From Novosphingobium sp. (GTDB lineage: Bacteria > Pseudomonadota > Alphaproteobacteria > Sphingomonadales > Sphingomonadaceae), in assembly GCA_016719755.1 (NCBI GenBank), contig JADJYM010000016.1, positions 496,001-560,000 on the forward strand: a stretch of DNA of 64,000 bases. The letters run 5' to 3'. The notes below the pieces were generated by a model, which saw only the letters and a program-made list of their open reading frames with translations, ran no database searches and was not told where the DNA came from. Shown in pieces: positions 1-7,787 of this stretch; the stretch's first letter is position 1, and the number at the start of each line of letters is the position of its first letter. A program made the translations under genes and the position numbers.

Positions 1-227
1 GACAGGCCTTCGCGCGGGGTCAGGCAGTGCCAGAACAGGGCGGCCAGCTCGGTCAGCCGCAGCTGGCCCGCCGCCGCGCGTTCGACCAGCGCGAACAGGG
101 GGCCAAGCTCTTCCTCTGCGGCGACCAGCGCGGCGAAGCTGGGGCGCAGGACCCGCGCTTCGCCCGCGATGACCAGCGATGCCTCGCCCCGGTGGGGATT
201 GGCGACTTGCGGGTTGGCGCCGCTCAC
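1..227 (-). CDS. GTA gp10-like protein (Phage_TAC_11 family), partial
   Basis: The first 75 or so codons are present and the gene runs off the left edge. It starts at a GTG that overlaps the stop of the upstream tail-protein gene (GTGA). The N-terminus carries the ANPHRGEA block, followed by an IAGEARVLRPSF-type stretch and an acidic EEELG helix. These are hallmarks of the gene transfer agent gp10 family, a small tail-assembly-chaperone-like protein encoded directly after the major tail protein. The order and overlap with the tail gene support the call. What lies beyond the edge (tape measure, baseplate genes) cannot be seen. Confidence 0.82.
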   Translation of the reverse strand, partial: MSGANPQVANPHRGEASLVIAGEARVLRPSFAALVAAEEELGPLFALVERAAAGQLRLTELAALFWHCLTPREGL

Positions 228-646
228 GCCGCGGCCACCGGGGTGACCGGGCCGGAGCTTTCCAGCTGCAGGGTGTAGTTGCGCTCGCCGTTGAAATCGC
301 CCGAATAGTCGAGCTTCTGGACCAGGAAGCTGCCGCGCAGCTTTTCGCCGTCCTCGAAGCTCAGTTCATAGGCGTCGAGCGTGCCGTTCATCGCATTCGC
401 GCGCAGCTGGGCTTCGGCGGCGCTGCCCAGGAAGATTCCCGCAGCTGTAACCGAGACCGAGCGCACCCCGGCGCCCGAAAGCAGCTCGCGCCAACCGGCG
501 CTGTCCTTGCTGGTGACGACCACGCTGTCGCCGGCAATCGACATCTGGGTGGTGCGAAGGCCGGCGACGGTCTGGTAGACCGGCGGTTCGGCGCCGTTGG
601 TGATCTTGAGCAGGAAGGCGCTGCCTTTCTGTGCGGTCATGGTCAT
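224..646 (-). CDS. GTA/phage major tail protein (TP901-1 family, gp9)
   Basis: A 140-residue protein beginning MTMTAQKGSAFLLKI. It has the family layout: an early FLLKI strand, the VAGLRTTQMSI segment, a middle WRELLSGAGVRSVSVTAAG region, and a C-terminal FLVQKLDYSGDFNGE strand pair. Proteins of this type polymerise into the tail tube of siphovirus-like particles and of Rhodobacter-type gene transfer agents. It sits between the DUF3168 gene and gp10, exactly as in known GTA clusters. The reading frame is intact. The start ATG follows a GGAGC-like ribosome-binding sequence. Confidence 0.88.
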   Translation of the reverse strand: MTMTAQKGSAFLLKITNGAEPPVYQTVAGLRTTQMSIAGDSVVVTSKDSAGWRELLSGAGVRSVSVTAAGIFLGSAAEAQLRANAMNGTLDAYELSFEDGEKLRGSFLVQKLDYSGDFNGERNYTLQLESSGPVTPVAAA

Positions 647-664
647 GCTCCTTGTTGGAAGGGA

Positions 665-1057
665 TCAGTCCGCCATCAGGCGGAAGCGGTATTCGATCAG
701 GATCGCGCGGGTGTTGGCCGCGCGCTGTTCGGCGCGGGCGCGCAGGAACTGCGTGTTCACCACGCGGAAGCCGGCCTGTGCGGCGGGCAGGGCGGCAATC
801 CGCGCCTCGATGGCCGAGGTGAGCAGGGCGGCGGTGTCGGGCCGGTCGCCACGGCAATGCAGTTCCAGCGCGATCCGCACCTCGCGGCCCGCCCGGTCCT
901 TGACCGACCAGTCGGCGCTGGCGCTGGCGGCCACCGCCAGCCAGGGGAGCGCGGTGCGAGAAGGCGCTTCCTCGACAATCGCGTTAAGCTGGCCGGACAG
1001 CGCCGGATCGGCGGCCAGCCAGGCCAGCAGCGCGGCGCGCAGGGCAATTTCCATCAT
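665..1057 (-). CDS. DUF3168 tail-completion protein (GTA gp8)
   Basis: A 130-residue protein (start MMEIALRAALLAWLAADP; a second in-frame ATG lies one codon later). It has the typical DUF3168 features: a helical N-terminus for a base-reactivity domain, the LPWLAVAAS segment, a central ELHCRGDRPDTAALL region, and an IEYRFRL strand at the C-terminus. In the GTA gene order this is gp8, thought to act in tail completion or head-tail joining. It starts 2 bases after the preceding small gene, whose stop region AGGATAG supplies the ribosome-binding site, so the two are likely translationally coupled. Confidence 0.82.
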   Translation of the reverse strand: MMEIALRAALLAWLAADPALSGQLNAIVEEAPSRTALPWLAVAASASADWSVKDRAGREVRIALELHCRGDRPDTAALLTSAIEARIAALPAAQAGFRVVNTQFLRARAEQRAANTRAILIEYRFRLMAD

Positions 1058-1059
1058 GC

Positions 1060-1224
1060 CTATCCTTTGCTGAACAGCGGCCAGAGCAGCGCCGCGCGGC
1101 GCCAGCGTCGGGCGGGATCGCGGCGTTCCATCCGCAGGGTTTCGGCCCGCGCCGCGCCAAGCCGGGCGGCCTGCGCCTGCAGCCGGGTTAGCAACGCGGC
1201 GAAATCGGCGGCGGGATCGCTCAT
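1060..1224 (-). CDS. Small protein in the gp7 position of the GTA cluster
   Basis: A 54-residue frame starting MSDPAADFAALLTRL, overlapping the upstream connector gene by ATGA and followed directly by the DUF3168 gene. It is Ala/Arg-rich, with an amphipathic helix (residues 10-30), a basic RRDPARRWRR stretch and a hydrophobic LLWPLF end. The position corresponds to the head-tail adaptor gp7 of Rhodobacter GTA, but that protein is about twice as long and I see no convincing similarity. The tight overlaps on both sides are the main evidence that it is translated. Function is not assigned. Confidence 0.55.
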   Translation of the reverse strand: MSDPAADFAALLTRLQAQAARLGAARAETLRMERRDPARRWRRAALLWPLFSKG

Positions 1225-1769
1225 GCCAGCCGCAGCCGCCGCCACGGGCGCCACAGCGCCGCAACCGCCGCCGGGGGCAGGGCGGACTGGGCCTCGTCTT
1301 CGCGCAGGCGGTACTGGTGCGCGGCAATCCGCAGCACCCCGTGGCGCAGGGCATCGGGCAGGCCGGCCCAGTCTGCCGCGAGCCCGGCAGAGAAGCGCAC
1401 CGCCACGCGGCCCGCGCTGCCGGGGCGCAGCGTGCCGATCCGCCCGCCGCCATCGGCGTCGAGTTCGATCCGGTAGTCGCCCGCGGCCAGCGCAAAGCGC
1501 GGCCCTTCGGCGGGAATGCCCTGGACCGAAGTAATCGCCTGGACCGGGCGGGCGGAAAGCCGGGTCCATCCGGGCGTGGCGGGCAGCACTTCCTCGCAGA
1601 CCTGCTGCAGCGGCATGGTGCCGGTGAAATCCTCGCACAGGTCAGGCGCCATGCGCAGCAGCGCGGTCAGCTGGGCATCGTCGCCCGGAACGGTAATGCC
1701 CAGCCAGTCCTTGAGCTCGGCCAGCGCGGACGGCGCCAGCACGGCGGGGGTAATGATGGCCCGCTTCAT
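1221..1769 (-). CDS. Head-tail connector protein (gp6, phiE125 gp8 family)
   Basis: A 182-residue protein. The ATG start is preceded by a GGAGA Shine-Dalgarno. The N-terminus (LAELKDWLGI..DDAQLTALL) and the DLCEDFTG region match the head-tail connector / DNA-packaging fold of HK97-type phages and GTAs. The middle carries the RPVQAITSVQGIP segment and the C-terminus the ALRHGVLRIAAHQYRLRED helix. Such proteins form the ring below the portal through which DNA passes into the tail. The gene lies directly after the major capsid gene and overlaps the next small gene by ATGA. The frame is intact. Confidence 0.85.
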   Translation of the reverse strand: MKRAIITPAVLAPSALAELKDWLGITVPGDDAQLTALLRMAPDLCEDFTGTMPLQQVCEEVLPATPGWTRLSARPVQAITSVQGIPAEGPRFALAAGDYRIELDADGGGRIGTLRPGSAGRVAVRFSAGLAADWAGLPDALRHGVLRIAAHQYRLREDEAQSALPPAAVAALWRPWRRLRLA

Positions 1770-1867
1770 GGCGGTCTCCGTGTCTGGGGATGGGAAAGGG
1801 TGCGCCCGCGCCGAAGGGGAGGGGGGCGGCGCGGGCGCGGGGTGCGGCGCCCGGGGGGGCACCGCTG

Positions 1868-1896
1868 GCGGGCGGACTCTAGGAGAATCCGCCCGC
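1868..1896 (-). terminator. Intercistronic hairpin after the capsid gene
   Basis: A perfect 9-bp inverted repeat (GCGGGCGGA / TCCGCCCGC) with an 11-nt loop begins 8 bases after the capsid stop codon on the minus strand. No T-run follows, so it is not a classical intrinsic terminator. It could act as a partial terminator or a 3' mRNA stabiliser that keeps capsid message in excess over downstream tail messages. That role is inference. Confidence 0.45.
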
Positions 1897-1903
1897 GTCA
1901 GGC

Positions 1904-3041
1904 TCAGGTCGAGATCTTCAGCAGCTTGATCGCATCACTATCCAGCACCTGCCCGCCGACGCGCTTGGTGGCGTAGAAGTTGACGAACGGCTTGTTGGTG
2001 AAGGGATCGCGCAGGATCGTGGTCGCCTTGCGTTCCGCGATCAGATAGCCGGCCTTGAAGTTGCCGAAAGCGATCGGGAACGTGCCCGCTGCCACGTCCG
2101 GCATATCCTCGGCCTCGATCACCGGATAGCCCAGCAGGCGCGCAGGCTGGCCGTCAAGGATGCCCGGCTGCCACAGGAAAGTGCCGTCCGCCGCCTTGAA
2201 CTTGCGCACGGTCGCCAGCGTCTTCGAATTCATCACGAAGACCGCGCCCTGGCGGTGCCCGGACTTCAGCGCATGGACAAGATCGATCAGCTTCAGTTCC
2301 GGCGAGGCATCGAAGGCCGAGGCATTACCGCTGGCGAGGAACTGCAGCGTGCCGAACGGACGGGTCGCGTCACTGGTCGCGGCGGTCGGCGCGGCCAAGG
2401 AAGCCCTGGGCTGGTTGGTGCCGGTGCCGCCCACGAAGGCGGCGCCTTCGGCGCGGGCAAACTCCATCGCGATCTCGCTTGCCAGCCAGGCTTCGATATC
2501 GAAGTCGGCATCGTCGAGCATGGCCTGGGTCGCCGCCGGATTGGCGTAGAGCTCGCCCATCGGCGGGGCGATCTCGTTGAACTTGGGCGTGGTGGTTTCC
2601 AGGCCGCGCGGCGACCTCGCTGACCCAGCCAGAGGCCGAACCGCCAGCGGTGACCAGTTTGCGATAGCCCGCGCTGCCGGTCTGGACCACCTGGGCGATG
2701 GCGCGGATCGGGCTGATGGTCTTCAGCTGCTGGGCGATCAGGGCGTCGATCTCACGCGGGACTGCAAAGCCGCCATCGGCGGCAACCGCGCCGCTGATCG
2801 ACTTGAGCTCGGCCTCGCGGCCGCGGCGCAGGTAGCCGTCGACGAAGCCCTTGAGTTCGGGACTGGCCGGGGCACCGCCGCCGATTGCCGGGCGGGCGGC
2901 GGCGCGGCTGACCCGGTCGAGCCGCGATTTCACTTCATCGACATCCGAACGCAGCGCGCCCAGCGCCTGCTCGGCCGCGTCCTGGCGGGCGACGAGATCG
3001 AACGAGGCGTCGAGTGCCTCTTCGGGAAGAGTATTGTCCAT
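1904..3041 (-). CDS. HK97-type major capsid protein (GTA gp5), apparent frameshift
   Basis: HK97-fold capsid protein, about 378 residues once one surplus base is ignored. The N-terminal part (MDNTLPEEALDASFDLVA, a helical delta domain, then DGGFAVPREIDALI and SGWVSEVAARP) is in one frame. The rest (MGELYANPAATQAMLDDADFDIE through NFYATKRVGGQVLD) is in the next. The break is an extra C on the plus strand at about 2599-2600; removing it restores the expected ETTTPKFNEIAPPMGELYA join. The ATG has a good AGGAAAGGG ribosome-binding site. In GTAs this protein forms the small head after cleavage by the upstream protease. Sequencing error seems likelier than a true mutation. Confidence 0.85.
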
Positions 3042-3064
3042 GGGGGTGCCCTTTCCTGTTGAAA

Positions 3065-3187
3065 TCCTCCCCGGTGCGGGGGGACCCCGCAGCATGGTGG
3101 AGGGGCCCTCGATCGGGCGTGGCGTTGGGGGGGGCGTCAGGCGGCGGGCCCCCCGAGCCCTGGGGCTGCCACCCCGTGCGGGAGGAA
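3065..3187. repeat. GC-rich imperfect inverted-repeat (REP-like) element
   Basis: A 120-bp stretch between the protease core and the capsid start. The arms are TCCTCCCCGGTGCGGGG and CCCCGTGCGGGAGGA, and the interior contains GTGGCAGCCCC and TGGTGGAGGGGCC words. It resembles dispersed intergenic palindromes that I associate with sphingomonad genomes. Here it sits inside the capsid operon and contains an 8-G run, a likely site of sequence error. Only one copy was noticed in the window. Confidence 0.5.
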
Positions 3188-3576
3188 TGCTGATCAGATG
3201 CACCCGCGCCGCGTGCTGCATCGGGCGGGTGACCAGGCTGATCTCGAACAGCTCGATGTCGGTCAGCTCGCGCCCGGCCGCATCGCGGGTGAAGCCGCGG
3301 GCGCGGTAGCCGAACGACAGGCCGGTCACCGCCCCGCGCCGCAGCGCCGCGCCCGCGCCGCCGTCCGGATTGTCGATCCGGGCGATGACCCTGAGGCCGC
3401 GCGCGTCTTCGGCCACGCTTTCGATCCAGCCGATCCGCTGGTCCGGCCGGTGCTGCCAGAACAGCGGCAGCGGCTCGGTGCGTTCGGCCAGGGTGCGCGC
3501 GAATGCGCCGGGACGGATCGTGTCGCGTCCGGCATCGCGGCGGCCGAACAGGGCGGCATAAGCCCGCCAGCCTCAC
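3137..3576 (-). CDS. HK97-family prohead protease (GTA gp4), frameshifted, 3' end unclear
   Basis: Processes the capsid delta domain during head maturation. It starts at a GTG overlapping the stop of the preceding gene (GTGA). After VRLAG the frame breaks: removing one base of the AA pair at 3560-3561 gives AGYAALFGRRDAGRDTIRPGAF, then LPLFWQHRPDQRIGWI, GAVTGLSFGYRARG and IELFEISLVTRPMQ. These are the family blocks, including the catalytic-region His after FWQ and the Ser of GLSFGY. The core ends near 3191. As written, this frame runs through the repeat element into the capsid gene without a stop. The end given here uses a nearby out-of-frame TGA and is uncertain. Confidence 0.72.
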
Positions 3577-3881
3577 TTCAGCAGCCCCGTCGCGCCCAGC
3601 CTCCAGGCCATGCCCATCAGCATTAGCGCCAGCGCTCTGCGTACGACCCAGGCGAGCACGGCCCTCCATGCGGCGGTCTTGGCATCGCGCCAGGCCTGAA
3701 GCAGTTCGCGCAGTTCGGACAGGTCGGACAGGGCGGCCTCGTCATCCAGCCCCATCCGGGCCAGCACGCGCTGGGCGCCCAGTTCGCTCGCTTCTTCAAC
3801 GATCGCGCGCAGCGTCACCAGATCGCCCCCGGCATCGGCGGCCTGGGCGATCAGGCGCGCCACCATGTCATCACGGTTCAT
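3573..3881 (-). CDS. DUF6127-like small protein in the GTA head operon
   Basis: A 102-residue protein starting MNRDDMVARLIAQAADAGGDL. It has an acidic helical region (TLRAIVEEASELGAQRVLARMGLDDEAA), a linker helix (LRELLQAWRDAKTAAWRA) and a hydrophobic C-terminus, VRRALALMLMGMAWRLG, that could be a membrane segment. Genes like this lie between portal and prohead protease in many sphingomonad GTA clusters; I recall the family as DUF6127. It overlaps the portal stop (ATGA) and the protease GTG start, so it is embedded in the operon. The molecular role is not known to me. Confidence 0.7.
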   Translation of the reverse strand: MNRDDMVARLIAQAADAGGDLVTLRAIVEEASELGAQRVLARMGLDDEAALSDLSELRELLQAWRDAKTAAWRAVLAWVVRRALALMLMGMAWRLGATGLLK

Positions 3882-5034
3882 GCTTTGTTCCTTGATTGGG
3901 CGGGCGGCAGGCCGATGAGGGCGCGCTTTTCCGCGTCGGTGAGGAAATCGGCGGCGGAAACCTGCGCCCACAGGCGCTCGCGGTCCTCGGCCAGCGCGGG
4001 CACCTGATCGAGATCGATGGCAAGCTTCGCGCCCGGGAACCAGGTCTCCAGCCCCTCGCCCAGGGCCGAGAGGATCTTCGCGGCGAGCGGCAGCAGGGTC
4101 AGCCGCCACAGCGCGCGGTTGGCCTCGCGGTAATTGGCATAGGTCGCGTCCCCCGGCAGGCCCAGCAGCATCGGCGGCACGCCGAAGGCCAGGGCAATGT
4201 CGCGCGCGGCGGCGGCCTTCAGCTCGGCAAAGTCCATGTCCGCCGGGGTCAGGCTGAGCGGCTGCCACTTCAGCCCGCCTTCCAGCAGCATCGGCCGTCC
4301 GGCGTTGAACTGGCCGGAATAGGCCGAGGCAAGTTCCGCCTTCAGCCGGTCGAACTGCTCCGCCGTCAGCCCCGCGCCGTCGCCCGGATCATAGACCAGT
4401 GCGCCCGATGGCCGCGCCGCGTTTTCCAGCAACAGCCGGTTCCACAGCCCCGCCGCGTTGTGGGTCGCCACCGCCTGGTCGGCGGCGGCAAGGCAGCCCG
4501 CGCCGTAGTGATCGTCGCCGGGGTGGAAATGGCGAATGTGGATCAGGTTCGGGCTAGCGTCCTGGTCCTCTGCCGGGATCGTCAGGCTACGTTCGCCGAC
4601 GCGGTAGGCATAGGCGCTGGGCCAGCCATCCTCGCCCGCAACCACGCTGACCCTCTCGGGGCGCAGCGCGAACAGCTCCACCGGCTGGCCCGCGCCGTCG
4701 CGGATGATCTGGACATAGGCATTGCCGTGCAGCAGCAGCTGGCTCGCCAGCGTTTCGAGCAGCGCCTGGCCCGCGCTGGTCGCGCCGACCAGCCGGGCAA
4801 GCACCGGATCGGTGGGCGCCAGCGGCGCGCCGCCGATCCCCTCGGCCACCAGCCGCACGGCACGCTGGGCGACCGGGTTGTCGACATAGGCGCGCTTGAC
4901 GGCTGAAGTGTACTCGAACGGCGCCCGCCCGCCCCCGCCGTCGGCGAAGAACCACGGCGACGAAAAGGACCGTGCCAGCGGCACGCGGCTGCCCCGCCCT
5001 TGAAGGCGGCGGCGATGGTCTGGAGGAAGGACAT
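3878..5034 (-). CDS. Phage/GTA portal protein (HK97 family, gp3)
   Basis: Forms the dodecameric ring through which DNA is packaged. From the GTG at 4984 a 368-residue frame is open: SSPWFFADGGGG, DNPVAQRAVRLVAEGIGGAPL, LLLHGNAYVQIIRD, NLIHIRHFHPGDDHYG and DIALAFGVPPMLLGL are all portal-family blocks. An ATG at 5034 with an AAAGG ribosome-binding site opens MSFLQTIAAAFKGG, the N-terminus typical of GTA portals, but in another frame. One missing base near 4985 would join the two, so the full span is given. If GTG 4984 is the true start the protein is only slightly shorter. Confidence 0.86.
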
Positions 5035-5086
5035 GGCAAGCCTTTCATCAAATGCCCGCCCGCGAATGCGGTAGGCGCGGTTGGTT

Positions 5087-6415
5087 TCATCCCAGCCAGA
5101 CGCGCGGCGCGCCCTGCCGCCCGAGCATCAGCTCGGTCAGCGCCCAGACCAGCGCGTCGGCGCGGTCGGGGCTGCGGCCGGGGCCGTGGTAGCCGCCGCC
5201 GGCCAGCAGTCCGCACAGCTGGTCTTCCAGCGCCGGGAACTGCCCGGCGTGGCGCACGCGGCCCGCTTCGTAGAGCGCGGCGACCGGTTCGGCCCGCGCC
5301 GCCTTGCCTTGCCGCGCGTGAACCAGCCGCACCGGCAGGGCGAGGTCGGCGGCGCGCAGCACGCTTTCGACCATCGCGCCGCCCTGGTTGGCTTCGGCGA
5401 CCACGCGGTCGGCCTGCCAGCCTTGCGCGGTGCGGGCGACGGCGCGCGCCCAGCGTTCGGGGCTCGCCTTTTCCACGCTGGCATCGGCCAGCACCCGTGC
5501 GGTGCCATCCCCGGCCAGCGCGCAGACCACGATCCCGCAGGCATCGCCCGCCGAGGAAGCGGGCGGATCGACGCCCACCACCACCACCCGGGCCCAGCCG
5601 TCAGTGCCGGAAGCTGCCGCATCGCGGCAGGCTTCCAGCAGGGCGCGGGTCCACAGCGCACCTTCGATGTCGGTGATCAGTTCGCCGTCCAGTTCCTGCC
5701 GCCCCAGCGCCGAGCGGCCATATTCGCGCCGAACCGCGGCGATGAAGCGCGGCGGCAGGTTGGCCTTGTTGTCGAACGTCCGCCCGCGCGTCACCGCCAC
5801 TTGCGGATGATCGAGCAGCCGTTTGAGCAGGGGCACCGCGCGCGGGGTGGTGGTTGCCACCGCCTGCGCCCGCTCTCCCAGCCGCAGGCCGAGCAGCAGG
5901 TTGTCCCAGGCGCTTTGCGCTCTGGCACTGTCCCACTTGGCAATCTCGTCGCACCAGGCATGGCTGTGCTGGGGCCGCGCAGGCTTTCCGGCTCACCGGC
6001 TGAATAGAGCGTCGCCTGCGCGCCATTGGGCCAGCGCAGTTGGCGCTTCGACGGTTCGAAGCGCGGCCTCTTCCCGCGCGGGGCGAGCGCCAGCAGTCCG
6101 CTTTCGCCTTCCACCATCACGCTGCGCGCCTCGACCAGCGAAGCGCCGACCAGCGCGATCCGGGCGCCGGGATCGTTCTGGGCAATCGCGCGGACCCATT
6201 CCGCCCCGGCGCGGGTCTTGCCAAACCCGCGCCCAGCCATGATCAGCCAGGCCAGCCAGTCGCCGGGCGGGGGCAACTGGCCGCGATGCGCCCACAGCTG
6301 CCAGTGGTGGCGCAGCGAGCTGCTGGCGCTGGTCCATGCCCGCCAGCAGGGCGGCGCGTTCATGCCTTGGCAGGCCGAGCAGGATCTCCGCCCGGCTGTC
6401 GCCCGCCTTACTCAT
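5087..6415 (-). CDS. Large terminase subunit, ATPase/nuclease (GTA gp2), frameshifted
   Basis: Packages DNA into heads. The ATP-binding part (GDWLAWLIMAGRGFGKTRAGAEW, a Walker A with GRGFGKT, then the LVEARSVMVEGESGLL region) is in one frame. The remainder (ATTTPRAVPLLKRLLDHP, RQELDGEL, and the RNase H-like nuclease segment VVVVGVDPPASS with Asp near its start) is in another. The break is in the GGGG run at 5971-5974, where one base appears missing; repairing it gives LRGPQHSHAWCDEIAKW. A second break near the N-terminus (around 6319-6325) separates MSKAGDSRAEILLGL from LRHHWQLWAHRGQLPP. The ATG overlaps the stop of the upstream gene (ATGAGTAA). Confidence 0.83.
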
Positions 6416-6940
6416 CCGGTCTGTCCCGGCCGTCGCTTTCGCCCAGCTGCGCCGCATTGGCGGCGGCGCGTTCGCGCATCGAATCGATCATCGCGTCAAT
6501 CGAATCGAGCACTTCCTGCTCGCTGCGATCGTCCTGCGCGGCGCGTTCGTGCGCCACCGACTGGCGGTGCTGGGCAAGCAGGCGGATCGCGTTGGCGACG
6601 TCCATCTTCCCGCCCCCATCGGGGTCGCGCAGATAGCCGAGCAGTTCCATTTCCAGGTTCTCGTAGCCCTCGCACAGCGCCTGACGCCATTCGGCGGCAA
6701 AGCCGGGATGCTCGCGCCGCACGCGGTAGACCCGGCTGACCGAGATCCCGGCGCGTTCCGCCGAGCGGGTGACGTTCGATGTTTCGACCAGCGCGGCCAG
6801 GAAATAGGTCCGCCAGTGCTTGTTCAGCCGGTCCTCGCCCTCGCTTTGCGCAGGCGCGGCGGCAGCTTGGTCTGTTTGAGGCGCGCCTTGCCACGCGCTG
6901 CGGACGCAGCGGCGGCAGGCGCGGTTTGCGCCTTGCTCAT
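6408..6940 (-). CDS. Small terminase-like DNA-binding protein (GTA gp1), frameshifted
   Basis: First gene of the GTA-like operon. The C-terminal 140 residues include RLNKHWRTYFLAALVETSN, then a helix-turn-helix (TRSAERAGISVSRVYRVRRE) and an EGYENLEMELLGYLRD helix, as in small terminase or phage-type DNA-recognition proteins. The N-terminus, MSKAQTAPAAAASAARGKARLK, is in another frame. One missing G in the CCC run at 6838-6840 (minus-strand GGG) would join them, giving about 177 residues. Assignment as gp1/TerS rests on the HTH and position before the large terminase. It is divergent from the YqaA gene. Confidence 0.62.
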
Positions 6941-7052
6941 CCAGGGGTTCCTGATTGCCGGAAAGGGGAGGGGCGAAGCGCCGTCGGGCTTCGAATCGGT
7001 TGATCGCGATGTTCCGTATTTGTGCCATAAGAGCGTTACGGTGTCAACATAA

Positions 7053-7069
7053 ATAACCCATATGGTTAT
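7053..7069. promoter_or_regulatory. Palindrome upstream of GTA operon, CtrA-like half-sites
   Basis: An inverted repeat ATAACC-CATAT-GGTTAT lies in the 203-bp divergent gap between the GTA small terminase gene and the YqaA gene. Each arm resembles the CtrA half-site TTAACC with one change. The word CATATGGTTA is shared exactly with the ctrA promoter region in this window. CtrA control of GTA expression is known in Rhodobacterales. Binding here is inference. Confidence 0.42.
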
Positions 7070-7143
7070 ATAAGGCGGATACTTGCCGCCCTGCCGCTGC
7101 GTGGCTAAGCAGGCGCGGAACTGCCGGAAAACAGGGACAAACG

Positions 7144-7787
7144 ATGCTGCGCCGCCTTTACGAATGGACCATGGCCAAGGCATCACACCGCCACGCCGAA
7201 TGGTGGCTGGCACTGTTCGCTTTCATGGAGGCGAGCTTTTTCCCGATCCCGCCGCACCCCTGCTGGGGGATCATGTGCCTGGCCGAACCGAAAAAGGCGG
7301 TGCGCTTTGCCGCGGTTGCCACGCTGGCATCGGTGGCGGGCGGGCTGCTCGGTTATGCGATCGGCTACTTCCTCTATGACACCCTGGGCACCCAGATCCT
7401 CGCGGCGCTGGGGCTGAGCCAGAGCTTCCCGCGCGCAGCCTGCTACCTGCGCGAATACGGGGCCGAGATCATCATGATCAAGGGCGCCACCCCGATCCCC
7501 TTCAAGCTGCTGACGATCACCGCCGGGTTCATCGCCATGCCGGTCTGGATCTTCATTGGCGCATCGATTGTCAGCCGCTCGATCAGCTTCATGATCGTGG
7601 GCGTGCTGTTCCGCCTGTTCGGTGCGCCGATCAAGGCGTTCATCGACAAGTATCTGGGCCTTGCCACCGCGATCTTCGCCGTGGTGGTGGTTGGCGGCTT
7701 CATCGCCGCCGCGATGCTTTCGGGCGGGTCCGGCAGGAAACCAGCGCGGTGTGCGAAGCTGCCGCAGCAGCGGCGCAGGTCCGGTGA
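7144..7787 (+). CDS. YqaA/DedA-family (VTT domain) inner-membrane protein, frameshift near 3' end
   Basis: Integral membrane protein of the SNARE-associated/VTT superfamily, about 214 residues. It carries the family blocks FMEASFFPIPPH, EYGAEIIMIKGATPIPFKLLTITAGFI and FGAPIKAFIDKYLGL, with hydrophobic segments around residues 20-40, 55-75, 115-140 and 180-200. The start ATG has an AGGGAC ribosome-binding site. Two irregularities look like homopolymer errors. HPCWGIM would read HPLLGIM with one C more and one G less at about 7257-7270. One missing base near 7730-7735 would end the gene as SAVCEAAAAAAQVR with a stop overlapping the next GTG. The substrate is unknown; DedA-type proteins have been linked to lipid flipping. 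Confidence 0.8.

Noticed and set aside
1-6940. Interpretation as an ordinary prophage
   Set aside because: No integrase, repressor, lysis or att-like repeats were seen, and the gene order and gp10 signature match GTAs. It cannot be fully excluded because the left side is cut off.
1904-6940. Calling the frameshifted GTA genes pseudogenes
   Set aside because: The same homopolymer-type indels hit an SDR, YqaA and serine palmitoyltransferase nearby, so sequence error is the simpler explanation.
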